Source: Cavenderia fasciculata
Taxonomy: Eukaryota > Evosea > Eumycetozoa > Acytosteliales > Cavenderiaceae
NCBI RefSeq assembly: GCF_000203815.1
Contig: NW_004457737.1
Location: 1,984,001 to 2,048,000 of the forward strand
Length of the DNA stretch: 64,000 nucleotides
Reading direction: 5' to 3'
The notes below the pieces were generated by a model that worked only from the letters and a program-made list of their open reading frames with translations, did not search any database and was not told the origin of the DNA. The number at the start of each line of letters is the position of its first letter. The first letter of the stretch is position 1. This document shows positions 11,501 through 23,006 of the stretch, piece after piece. A program made the translations under genes and the position numbers.

Positions 11501-14422
11501 ACTCCTGCTCCTATTGTCAAAGAACAACCTCAACCTGATGATGATTCTAGTGATTCCTCTTCTTCAGATAGTGAAACCGAACCAACACCAGTTGTTGTTG
11601 CTCAACCAGAGAAACCAAAACTCAAACCAGTTGTCAAGAAATCAGCTGCCAAACCTGTCGACAGTGGCTCTGAAGATGATTCTGCCGATGATTCAAGACC
11701 AACCAACAATGTCTTTAAAAAGATGGCCAAGAACAATGAAGTTCCAGAATCATTGGGTGGTGAATTGTGCAAGGTTTGCAACAAAAAGGTGTACAATACT
11801 GAACGTATCTCTGCTGAAGGTATTGTCTTCCACAAGGCTTGTTTCCGTTGTTCTATTTGCAATTGTACTTTGAAGCTTGGAAATTATGCTTCCATGCAAT
11901 CCAAATATTTCGTAAGTTTTATTAATTCTAATTATTTATTTATTAATTTAGTTTATTAACAATGATCACTGTCTATTTCTCATTTTTAGTGTAAACCATG
12001 TTTCAAAAAGAATTTCCTTTCAAAGGGTAATTATAGTGAAGGTTTTGGTGAATTGAAACCACAACATCAACATGATCTCAAGAAGGGTATTACTCACCCA
12101 GGTCTTAATCCAAGTGGTAGTGAAGATGAATCCAGTGTTCCTGTTCAACAAAAGGTTGTTGAGGTTAAAAAGGAAAAGAAGACTCCAACAACAGTTGTTA
12201 TTCCCGCCGCACCAGTCCAACAAAAAGATGAATCCGATGATGAAGAAATTATTGAAGCTCAACAATTAAAGAAGCCATCACCAGCAGCATCAGCAAAGAA
12301 ACAACAACAAGCTATTGAAAAGAAGGAGGAAAAGAAAGAAGAAAAGAAACCAGCACCAGCCAAAAAGGCCTCTTCATCATCGTCAGATGTTCAAGAGAAT
12401 CCAGATGTTGAATGTGATGTATCTGCTCCAGAATTAAGAGATGCTTGGAATGACATTCGTGATGATGCTACAGCAACCAACTGGATGCTTCTTGGTTATG
12501 GATCATTGAAAAAGACATTATCACTCTATGGATGTGGATCTGGTGGTCTCAACGAGTTACTCAAGAGTCTAAAGGATGAAGTTCAATATGGTTATCTTCG
12601 TGTTCTCTATGGTGACTCTGATCGTGCTAAATTTGTATTTTTTACGTATGTAGTGATAAATAGAAGAAAGATAATAGATAGACTTTAATACAAATACTAA
12701 TTTATTTTGATTTATTTATATTTTAGATTTGTACCAGAAACATTATCAGGAATTGCAAAGGCAAAGGCAAATATGCATAAACCACATGTTGACAAGTTCT
12801 TCAAGTATCATCATACTCAATTGCAAGTCATGTCGCGTGATGAAATTTCCATGCCAATTATTGAGGCCAAGCTCAAGGCCGCTGCCGGTGCCAACTATGG
12901 CAAGGGTACATCGCCAGACGATACCGCCAGAACCGAGAACTTTAAGGGTATCAAGGACAGCGCCAAGTTCTTTTACGACAAGACCGAGAAGACTGGTGGA
13001 AAGGCCGGAGGAGGTGGTGTTGACATTGTGTACAACAAGGGTCCACTCGGAAACGTCACTCCTGTCAGTTTGATGGGTCGTGCCGGTATCACTGAAAAGT
13101 ATATCAAGACTGATGTCAAAAAGAAAGAGGAGTTGGCCAGCAAGACCGACGGATACCGTCCCGTTGGCCGTGCTCGTGCCAGTTCAACCGCTTCAAATGA
13201 TTCATTTGTTTCAAATGACTCGTCAGACTCTGAACACAGCACAACCAGCTCCAATACTCCACCAGTTGCCGTAGCAGCCAAGGAACCAACACCTGTTGCT
13301 CAACCAGAGAAACCAAAACTCAAACCAGTTGTCAAGAAAGCTGCTGCCAAGAGTGAAAGCGAGTCGGAAGATGATGTTGCCGATGATTCAAGACCAACCA
13401 ACAATGTCTTTAAAAAGATGGCCAAGAACAATGAAGTTCCAGAATCATTGGGTGGTGAATTGTGCAAGGTTTGCAACAAAAAGGTGTACAATACTGAACG
13501 TATCTCTGCTGAAGGTATTGTCTTCCACAAGGCTTGTTTCCGTTGTTCTATTTGCAATTGTATGTTGAAGCTTGGAAACTATGCTTCCATGCAATCCAAG
13601 TATTTCTGTAAACCATGTTTCAAAAAGGTTTTCCTTTCAAAGGGCAACTATAGTGAAGGTTTTGGAGAGTTGAAACCACAACATCAACATGACCTCAAGA
13701 AGGGTATTTCTCACTCGAATCCAAGTGGTAGTGAAGATGAATCCAGTTCCAACAACAGTGTCCGTGAAGCTGAAATCAAGAGAGAAAAGGAAAAGGAAAG
13801 ACAACAACAAATCCTTCGCGAGGAAAAGGAAAAGAGGGAAAAGTTAAAGTCAAACAAAAAGACTGTTGATTCTGATCATGAAGAAGAACAACAACAACAA
13901 CAAGATGACAGTGACGATGAAAAGGAAAAGGAAAAGGAGAAAAAGATCCAACAACAACAACAACAGGAAAAGGAGAAAAAGGATCGTGAAGAAAAGGAAA
14001 AACAGGAAAAGAAGGTTGCTGCTCGTGAAGAAAAGGAGAGACAAGAGAAAAAGGCTCATGATGAAAAGCAGGAAAAGAAGGAAAAGGAACGTGAAGAAAA
14101 GATCCAACAAGAAAAGGAAAAGGAGAAACAAGAAAAAAGACAACGAGAAATTGAAAATATGGAACGTCAGAAACAAGAAGAAAAGAAGAAGCAACAAGAA
14201 AAGGAAGAAGACTCTGCTGCTGCAGTAGTCCCATCTCCAACCAAGTCATCAAGCTCTTCCAATGGTGGTGCTTCATTCTTGAGTGACTACAACAAAAAGA
14301 AGGAAACTCTTCTCAAGGGATCAGCATCCTCTTCTCCATCTGGATCCAAAGACAACAAAAAGAAAGAGTATACTTCAAGTTTATTCGCAAATGATGAAGA
14401 TGAAGATGAATTATTCAAGTAA
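8589..14422 (+). CDS. Giant coiled-coil protein with LIM, ADF-H and LIM domains
   Basis: Four exons (8589-10029, 10113-11911, 11990-12645, 12727-14422) give 1863 residues in one frame. Residues 1-480 are a helical coiled coil with repeated short motifs. Residues 481 to about 960 are a highly charged Glu/Lys/Gln/Arg coiled coil. LIM domain 1 begins near 1032 (CKVCNKKVY, then HKACFRC.IC and CKPCFKK). An ADF/cofilin-like domain of coactosin type lies near 1220-1340. LIM domain 2 begins near 1543 and is nearly identical to the first. A charged coiled coil ends the protein. Both LIM domains continue into an SKGNY.EGFGELKPQ segment, as in animal EPLIN/LIMA1. LIM and ADF-H domains act on the actin cytoskeleton, so an actin-binding scaffold is likely (inference). 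I know of no named protein with this order. Confidence 0.9.
11600..13750 (+). repeat. Internal duplication: two LIM cassettes in one gene
   Basis: Copy A spans about 11600-12136 (interrupted by the intron 11912-11989) and copy B about 13297-13750. By eye, 11683-11867 and 13378-13562 are identical over 185 bases. The flanks differ at scattered sites and by short gaps. Copy B has no intron at the matching position. The duplication covers a conserved pre-LIM linker, the LIM domain and the following His/Lys segment. Confidence 0.9.
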
Positions 14423-14547
14423 TTATTCAAGTAATTAATTCCATTCAATCTCAATCTCTATATCTATTTATATATATATTTTAATAATAATAATAATTCC
14501 CATTTATATTTTGTAATAAATTCATAATAATAAAAAAACTATTTTCT

Positions 14548-15382
14548 CTAAAATGATGAAAGAGTATTTGAAAGTAGTAGGGCAACAGTAGCAATATCGA
14601 GGATTAAAGTTGGTGTGAAATGTTTATCTTTCCATGATTCTGCATCGATGATTCCAATGACTTGGTTGGCATTGGTTGCACTAAATATAGGAATACATAG
14701 TTCACTTTTAACCTTATCCGAACAATTGTAATAGGGACCATCATATTCTTGGAGTGATGTAATGATTCTTCCAGTTCCTGTCATACCAACAGTTGAATTG
14801 TTTGAAATGAGTGCAAAATCATCTGTCAATGGGAATATTGGTCTTGAAATTTCACCTTGATATGCTAATTTAATAAGACTAAATATAGAAGATAGAGTTA
14901 TGTTTAGAGAGAGAAAGAGATATTTCCAGGTTATGTAATTTAATTATCCATACGCTTTATCATTATCAACAGAATAAGTCTTGTAAATTCCAAACCAATC
15001 AGATCCAGTATCATTTGAAATTTGTTGTACAATCTATAAATCGGAAAATGATTAATAAATAATGATAACTATTCCCAATGATAGGTATATGAAAGATACT
15101 TACTTTATATAACTTTGAAATAATGATTGAAAGTTGATCAGATCTCTTTCCAATGACAGTCTCTAGATTGAATGTTTCTTGTTCATGTTTGAGACTACAT
15201 GTACCACCATCGCCCAACTTTGGTACTGTAATGTTGTATAGTGAATCTTGATTGTCAATCACATCTGTCTTGTGATCGATGATTTCATTGTACCATTTGT
15301 TTATTCTAGATTGATCATGTTGTTGAATATCCTCTTTTGTAATGTACTTGTCAAGCTTTGTTTTATTTATATATTCTTCCAT
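14548..15382 (-). CDS. GAF domain protein
   Basis: Three exons on the minus strand (15104-15382, 14954-15033, 14548-14878) give 229 residues. The C-terminal half has the pattern of a GAF domain: a strand-rich KSELCIPIFSA segment followed by NQVIGIIDAESWKDKHFTP and a closing helix. That matches the fold's core (hydrophobic strand, IG..D.. turn). GAF domains bind small ligands such as cyclic nucleotides, or act as free methionine-R-sulfoxide reductases. The two cysteines in the NCSDKVKSELC stretch are compatible with a redox role, but I cannot show it. No kinase, phosphodiesterase or other output domain is attached, so the protein stands alone. It converges on the LIM gene with a 125-bp gap. 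Both introns are short and AT-rich. Confidence 0.78.
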
Positions 15383-15747
15383 TTAATCTATCTATCTGTA
15401 TCTATATATGTTCAATATAATGAATTTGACGAACATAAAGAGGACACGACAGTTCCCAATTTAAATAGAATTAATTAATTCCGGGAGGAGCTTCTTCTAA
15501 AAGATATTTTGTTTTCTCGTTTGGAAGAAGCAGAAGATTCTTTATCTCTTTCATACCCGTCATCGGACAAACCACGACATTATGACTAATAAATAAATAA
15601 ATACAATGAGAGCTAGAGAGAGATTGATTGATTATCTGTACAGATACGAAATAATAATAATGATTTAATTTGAAAAGTTTGATTAAACTTGAGCTGCATT
15701 TGCATCATCATTTTGTTTTACTCATTTTTAAAGTACATGTAATAAAT
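15383..15747. other. Divergent promoter region between GAF and mitochondrial-protein genes
   Basis: About 365 bp separate two divergent starts. It is AT-rich with AATA repeats, and no element stands out. An in-frame ATG at 15670 would extend the rightward gene by 26 hydrophobic, His-rich residues. I prefer the ATG at 15748. Confidence 0.5.
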
Positions 15748-16284
15748 ATGTTTAGAATTAATAGTACAATATTACAAAAGACAACAACAACATTATGTTG
15801 TCGATATGCTTCATCAGCATCATCATCAACGATGATAATGATCAATAGAAACTATACTACAAACAAAAAGAACAACACCGATGATGAAGATCCGTTATCA
15901 GCATTTTCAAACAACAAACCAACCGAACCAACATCATACGACAAGATCTTTAGTGGATTTAAACAAACAACGAGTGTATATGAACGAGAGATTGAAGAGC
16001 AGAGAAGTAGATATGAAAAGGCAAAGGAGGATGAAAAGAAAGCAAATCCATATTGGAAGAAAATACTGTCAAAGAAGAGCGAGCTTGCATGGGCTATCCT
16101 TGGTGTCGGCACATTCATTCTCATGTTTAAATCATTTGCACAGTCCAAACAGAATCAATCACTCTCTCAACAAGTTCAAGTGCACAAAACATCAACCATC
16201 AATGAAATCGATCAACTTAAACTTCAACTATCCAATCTACAATCGGTCAGCGATCAACAACTAAAAGAATTAATTGTCAATATC

Positions 16285-16316
<32 letters not shown>

Positions 16317-16467
16317 ATCTACAACACCCAATATAAATCAAACATCAACTATAGTACAACAAAGTGGTGGTGAAGTAGAAGACCTTCATCTTCTCTTGCA
16401 ATCCATTAAACATATTTTAAATAGTAATAATAGTAATAATAATAACAGTGATGATAGTCCAAAATAA
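15748..16467 (+). CDS. Predicted mitochondrial single-pass membrane protein
   Basis: A single-exon protein of 239 residues from the preferred ATG. The N-terminus is rich in Arg, Ser and Thr with almost no acidic residues for about 40 positions, as in a mitochondrial presequence. A helical, charged segment (YEREIEEQRSRYEKAKEDEK) follows, then one membrane segment starting at SELAWAILGVGTFILMF. After that comes a heptad-like helical stretch and an Asn-rich tail. The upstream ATG at 15670 would add a hydrophobic leader; the internal start gives a better targeting sequence. The Asn runs are typical homopolymers of these genomes. I do not recognise the family. An inner-membrane protein with a coiled-coil domain is the most I can infer. 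Confidence 0.65.
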
Positions 16468-18566
16468 TAATAAATAATATACACCGACCAATAACAATAA
16501 CAATAACAACAACGATCCACTTTTCTCTGCTGTTGCTGCTATTCCACTCACTTGTCTATAAATAGACTATCTCTATAATCATTGGATTGTTTTGGTATGG
16601 TCAGTCGCAATATATATAAATATCCTTCCACAAATATATATATAATTAATTGGGGGGTTGGTTGTGACAACAATGAATAACAACACAGTTCTTTTTCTAT
16701 CCCTCACCTCACCATTCAAGTTGTTGTTGTTGTTGTTGTTGTTGTTGTTGATGATGAGTGAAGATGATGATGAGTAGATACCTTATCTAAACAATTAAAC
16801 ATTTACTTCCATTAAAAGTATCTATTCGTACATCGTATTTTACCACTACATATCTCTACCCCCCCCACCACCACTACCACCACTGTCTTCTCACCCTCTC
16901 TACTTGTATTATTCTTGTTTGATGAAATGGGATGATAGATAAAGGTAGGTATTGGTGAACCCATGGGAATATAATATAATATCATATTGATGATTCTGGA
17001 ATTGGTGGGGTGAAAGCGTTTGTGTTGTTACTTATTCAGTCTTGTTGTTGATTTCGTTCCTTCCACGATCCGTTCCTCCTAATTTATCCAACAACAATCC
17101 TTCCCTCTTTTTCCTCATTTCTTTTGATAGCGAAGATGTATATTCCCTTCTCCTCCTCACTCCTTTCCAAAAATAAATAATTGTTGAACAACAAACACAA
17201 ATCATCTCCAACAACAACAACAGCAACAAAATCCATCATCATTTATAGTTTTAGTTAGTTTGATAGTTTCTAGAATAAAACCTCATCATTCAATATAAAT
17301 TGTTGATTTAATCAACGATCGCATCTGACTGTCCTGTCCAGTCCACAACAACCTATCCACCCATTTTTTGGTGCACAATTTAAATTCAAGGTTTCACCAA
17401 CTTAGGTATTTTCACAACCTTTTAAAATATCCCAACCTTTTTTTTCAATCCCTTTTTTGCACCAACCATATTAGCTTAAAGTTGACATAGGCAACAAACA
17501 ACCATACAGACAAACAGCAAAAGTAATATATATCATATAAACAACAAAAAGTATGATCATACAGTAATAAGAATAGGTTATAAAGAATAGAAGAAAAGAG
17601 AGAATATTATTATACTTTACACTACACTACACCATCGCTTTCTTTCTTTTCACATTTTTCTATCGCGATTATTATTATCATCATGCTAAATTAGAAACAA
17701 GGTGTATACAAAGTTATATATATAATATATATTATACCCAAAGCCAATGCTATTATGCATAAAGTAGTAGTAGGTTAGGTTATTCTCCTCCTCTTGAGGA
17801 TTTCTTAACAAACACATTTCTTAACACCATCCACCATCTATCTTCTATCTATCTCATCATCATCATCATCATAAGATCGAAATGATACATTCTTTTTTCA
17901 TATCAACTAGACAGTGTTCTTTATGATTGATTGATACATGATGATAATGGTGAAAAAGATTGGTGACATTTATCATATACCACCTCCTCCTTCTCCTCTT
18001 CTTTATTCCTTTTAATCGCTACCCCCCTCCTCCTCCTCCTCCTCACCACAAACAAACAATCACCACCCTTGCAAACAAACTCATATTATTCTATCCCTGA
18101 TCCATCCCATTTGCTTACTTGCTCATGATCTCGGTCATGACTTTATATTGATTCCACTTTGACCGATGTGCATCAGTAAAATAACAACAAACAATAATAA
18201 CAATAATAATAATAATAACAAAAACATCGTTATTTGTTTTAATATTATTCCAATGGTTCATTGATTGATTGATTTGGACTTGTGACACACATATCATTAA
18301 TTTATATATATATATATATATTTATATTAACAACAAAAACCCATCTTATCAAACCAATTTAGTAATACAATAGCATTATCATTTTCAACACTCAACATCA
18401 TCATAATAATAATAATAATAATAATAAGATAATATTTATTATTTTGTTTGTGGCACAGAGGTAATAACAAAAATATAGTAGCAAGACATTGGTTTTAATT
18501 AATTGAGACAAAAAGAGGACAACAAGACATAAATAGATACATAGCTACTTCTTTTGGTGAAGCAGC
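16468..18566. other. Intergenic region, 2.1 kb, simple sequence
   Basis: This contains a (TTG)n run near 16719-16750, a C run at 16860-16868 with CCA repeats, CTC repeats near 18024-18043, and AAT/TAA runs near 18195-18220 and 18400-18425. The open frames in it are short and low complexity. I see no tRNA-like or snRNA-like structure. It probably contains the promoter of the DENN-LIM gene and the 3' end of the mitochondrial-protein gene. Confidence 0.55.
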
Positions 18567-21500
18567 ATGTCCGATGCTAATCGAGGTGCTAGAAAAAGAA
18601 TGTCCAAACAGCACAATGGTTTGTTTTCAAAGTTTATGGTCACTCAATTAGATCTTACGACCTATAAACCACTACTCTCATTTAAATGGCTGCCAAAGGG
18701 AACACAAGACAGCAGGGATGAAGCAGATGAAAACAAGGTTTTACAATTCTGTTTTCCAGAATCAATAACTGTTTTGCAATCGATTATATCTAATATGTAT
18801 GTCTGGATGGATAGAGGGATTGTCTTTTTACGACAATAATATCATATATATATAGATATATATATATATAGATATAGATATTAATATTAATTTCCTTTTT
18901 TTTTTAATAGAACAACAGAACAAATCGATTACTTTTCATTTATCCTAACAAATTCATATGGTGGAAAAAGTTTTGCTTATTGTAAGAGAATTTTAAAAGA
19001 GGATCCAGTTTGTTATATTTTTATTAGTACAAAGTAAATATATATAAATATATATATAATCCAAATCAATCGATCAATCAATATCAGTCAAGATCTTTTT
19101 CTAACATTTTTATTGTTTAGACCATATTTTAGTTTATTTGATCAAATATTTACAGTGATTGAATCAAAATATGAAAGAAAAGTAAAATATAGTATCAATG
19201 CATTGTTAACGTCATTGTTGATGTTTCCACTTGATCCTACACTTTCACAGATCGAGATAAAGGCATCGGCAAACAATTCACAAACGGAAAACTATGAATT
19301 CCTATACACCAGTCCCACGACAGAGTTTGAACACATCTCTTATGAACCCATATATAATATGAAACCTGCTCACGTTATCAAACTCTATGAATCTATATTG
19401 ACCGAGTGTAGAGTCATTCTTTGTTCTTCTTCTATATCAAAAATTTCCAATTCAATTTTGGCAATATCATCTCTTGTTAATCCTTTTTCTTGGCAAGTAT
19501 GTATATAAATACAAAAAGTAGTAGAAGTAATTTAATTAAACTTTCAACTTATAATCTTTTCTTTCCTTTCCTTTCCTTTCCTTTCCTTTCCTTTCCTTTC
19601 CTTTCCTTTCCTTTCCTTTCCTTTCCTTTCCTTTCCTTTCCTTTCCTTTCCTTTCCTTTCCTTTCCTTTCCTTTCCTTTCCTTTCCTTTCCTTTCCTTTC
19701 CTTTCCTTTCCTTTCCTTTCCTTTTTGTAGCATATATTTATTTCTATATTACCAGAAGGTTTGATGCCATATGTATCAGCACCTATCCCATTTTTAGTTG
19801 GTATTTTAGAATCATCTTTGAAATCATTCTATCAACAACCGACCGAACAAGTTATTTTATATAATCTCGATAAATGCGAATTTATGATCGATCCAAACTT
19901 TAAATCTCTATTACCAGTTCATATTAATACCTATCTTGAAAATTCTTTAAAAAAGATTAAATCTGAACATCCTTCTTGTATGTCCAAAAAAGAAAAGAAA
20001 AAAGAAAAAGGAATCATCAATCATTATTAACAACAAATATTTATTTATTTATTTATTTATTTGTAAATTTAGATGATAGTGGATTTGACAAGGTAATTAG
20101 AAAACCATTTTTATCAGTTATTTATCACTTGTTTCAAAATTATCCAAAGTTTATGTTAAAGAATGGAGTATCTTATTCATTTGCCAAAGATCAATTTATT
20201 GATTCTCATTCTGGATCAAACAAAAAAGTATGAATTTAAGAAAGAAGAAGAAGAAGAATAAGTTTATTTATCAACTCTCTTTTCTATTTTTTTATTTTTA
20301 TTTTTTAGTTGATAGAAACATTAGTTTGTTCACAAATGATTGAAATGTTTTTTAATGAAAAGGAAGTTGAATTGGCAGATGCAGAGGATCCACAGCAATG
20401 TTCATTTTTATTGGGAAGTAGAGATATGGTTGATAAGATTCAAGTGACTAGTTACAAGAGACAGAGTGTATTGGATTGTCCTATTTGTATGCAATCGACA
20501 AACCACCATGCATCGATTGAATTTGCCAATTATTTGATGCATCAAGAATGCTTTAAATGCAAGACATGTGGAAGAGGATTGATGGACTTTGAGAGGGAAA
20601 AGGTGATTCTCAAGAGAAAGGATGGTGAGCGAATCCAGTTGTATTGTGCCGAATGTAGAAGTGGCACCTTCCTCAACAAGCTCAAAAACACTTCGAGCCA
20701 CTCCAAGCAAAAGATCTATAGTTTCTTTAAGAATTTGGATAGTGAGGATGTCAATTCATTCTTTTATTCGTCGCCGGCTATTCGATACTCGCGACAACAA
20801 CACCAACTCCAACAGATGCAACAACAGCTACAACAACAGACCAAAGGTGTCAACATATCGAATCCAATGCCTTTGTATGGTAGTAATGCGGCAGGTGGAT
20901 ACCCCATCATCCCCGTCAAGACAGAGATACAAAACTACAAGTTTAAGAAACCGCCTCCCAAAGATCTGGGAGGCAAGGCACTCTCGATGGGCAGACTCCA
21001 CCCTCTGCACAATGAAAAGTCGTCCACACTACCCAGCTCGTTGCACAAAACTGGCGGCTCGGCGATATTCACTCCCAAGGCACAATCGCCACCTCCCAAA
21101 ATATCGTCCTCTTCGTTTAACAAATCACTACCCGATCGACAAAAGCCACCTCTTCCTCCAACACCGAGCGAGATGAAAGAGAGAGCAGTCGAACAATTTA
21201 AACAGAAAAATATACACATTCATGGAGGATATCAACATGTTGACGGTGATCCTCCATCATCGTCGTCGTCATCTACAAATACACCAAGTATATCACCGAG
21301 CAGTTCATTTGATGAGGCGCGTCTTCACAACCATCTTGCAGCAGATACCACCAACTCGTCGGCGTCGTCGGCCAATAGTACGCCGTCCAACACACCACCA
21401 GCAACATTGTCACTCACCTATCAAATTACAAATGAGACGAGAGCGATGCAGTTCTCCAAAGCTCTTCCAGAGGTTCCCTTTTTGCCAATCAAGAAGCCTG

Positions 21501-22510
21501 GCCCACTTCCTCCACTCCCTCCCATTCCTGCTCCTGGTACACCCGCCTCTTCCAGACCACTACCCATCCCTCGACCAAAGGACACAACAGTCGTAGTTGG
21601 TGTATCACCATCATTGTCGCCACCTCAATCCACTGCCACATCACCTCGATCAAGAATTGTACCAAGCAGGGGTCCATCTCCACCAACAACTAGTAATCAA
21701 CTAGTTGGTCACAATCCTCAACCACCTTTTGTACCAACCAAAAAACCTTTACCAATCCCAAAATCACCTTCTGTAAATGATCTCTTAACACTAAACAATA
21801 ATAATAATAATAATATCACAAGTACCACTACAACTACAACTACTACCAATACTACTACATCAATAAGTAAACCACCTTCACCAATACCAAAATTAAATAC
21901 ACCATCACCCCCATCACTTACTAGAGAATCACATAAACAACCAAATATTAATATTAATAATAATAATACCTCATCTACTACTACTACTAACAACAATAAC
22001 AACAAAGATAATATAGTATATTCAAATAATGTAATTATACCAACTAATAATTATTATACAAATAGCAGAGCCAAACCAGCCTCGCCTCGTACTAATAATT
22101 ACAAACCTACAACACCCAGAGGAGGAGGCGGAGGTGGTGGCGGAAAATCACTTTTATCACCTCCAAGTTCATCGGTGACTGCCAACAAATCGCCATTGTC
22201 ATTGTCGCCTGACAGTTCTCTCTCGCCAAGAAGACTCAACAAACATTGTTTCAAATGCAAGGTTCCATTGGTGCCAACAGACGACATCACAGTATCAGAA
22301 AGAAAATATTATCACTATACCTGTTTCGAAAAGGACAAGGCCGCAAAACAACAACAATGTACCAAGTGTGACAAGCAACCTTTACATGGAGAGTATGTTA
22401 GTAAAAGAATCCAAATGTTTGAAAATATTAAAGGTGGAAGTAGTATTATTGGTGGTGGCGGCGGCAGTAGCAGCAGCACTAATCGTAGTGTCGGCACCAG
22501 CAAAAGATAA
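18567..22510 (+). CDS. DENN domain protein with C-terminal LIM zinc finger
   Basis: Six exons (18567-18796, 18911-19033, 19121-19496, 19731-19977, 20073-20227, 20309-22510) give 1110 residues. The first ~400 residues read as a tripartite DENN module: an upstream part with FCFPESIT and SYGGKSFAYC-like strands, a central part with YESILTECRVILCSSSISKI, and a later part with LPEGLMPYVSAPIPFLVGI and a short acidic helix. DENN modules act as exchange factors for Rab GTPases in membrane traffic. A full LIM finger follows near residues 434-500 (CPIC, H..C, CKTC, CAEC). A long Pro/Ser/Thr/Asn-rich linker with poly-Pro motifs suggests SH3 or WW binding. The C-terminus (about 1023-1075) has a second, incomplete LIM-like finger. 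Assignment is by family pattern. Confidence 0.85.
19561..19720 (+). repeat. (CTTTC)32 microsatellite inside intron 3 of the DENN-LIM gene
   Basis: Thirty-two uninterrupted CTTTC units fill most of the intron 19497-19730 and end six bases before the TTTTTGTAG acceptor. The strand shown is all pyrimidine, so the array sits exactly where a polypyrimidine tract belongs. The flanking exons join in frame. Confidence 0.97.
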
Positions 22511-23006
22511 GAAAACCAACCGATCAAACGATTCCTTTTCTGCATCCCCTACCACCAATCAATCTACCCTTCCTTCCCTCTTTCTATTCAATCAACTTTT
22601 GGATTCCATATCTTTTGTACATAGTTTCAATAACTTAAAACAAGTTATATTAATACATAAACACCTTTATTTATTTACATATCCCCACCCCACCCATCAC
22701 CATCCAACTCCCACAATCGCAACTCTTAATGTGTCGTGTTTTTTAAACTATAATAGATACCATGGATGCTCTTTTAGTTCAGATGATGATACTATCATTA
22801 ATATCCCAGCTACCATTGTATAATTACTCAAAACAAATAACCAACCAAACAACCAAGTTGGAGCCTAGCCCCTCGAGCAAATTGGAGCCGCCCCTAACCA
22901 ACATTACATTATATATTACTACTAATTTATGTTTGTTTTAAAAATCAAACATCAATAAACACTTCCATTCACTATTTATTAAATACCTATAATCTATTAG
23001 TTTTTA
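22511..23006. other. Convergent 3' region
   Basis: Between the DENN-LIM stop and the stop of the leftward helical protein. It is AT- and C-rich with no coding signal. A short imperfect direct repeat (TTGGAGCC, then GCCCCT) occurs twice within 22856-22897 and is richer in G and C than its surroundings. Confidence 0.55.

Noticed and set aside
10424-11533. Long minus-strand open frames rich in Leu, Phe, Ser and Cys opposite the coiled-coil gene
   Set aside because: They are the antisense of Glu/Lys/Gln-rich coding DNA; the plus frame has domains and splices in frame.
13776-14276. Minus-strand open frame opposite the C-terminal coiled coil
   Set aside because: Antisense of the same Lys/Glu-rich coding sequence; no domain.
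19490-19864. Open frames that read the CTTTC array as repeated Phe-Leu-Ser-Phe-Pro, and the antisense as Lys-Glu-Arg-Lys-Gly
   Set aside because: The array lies in an intron with good splice sites and a frame-preserving join.
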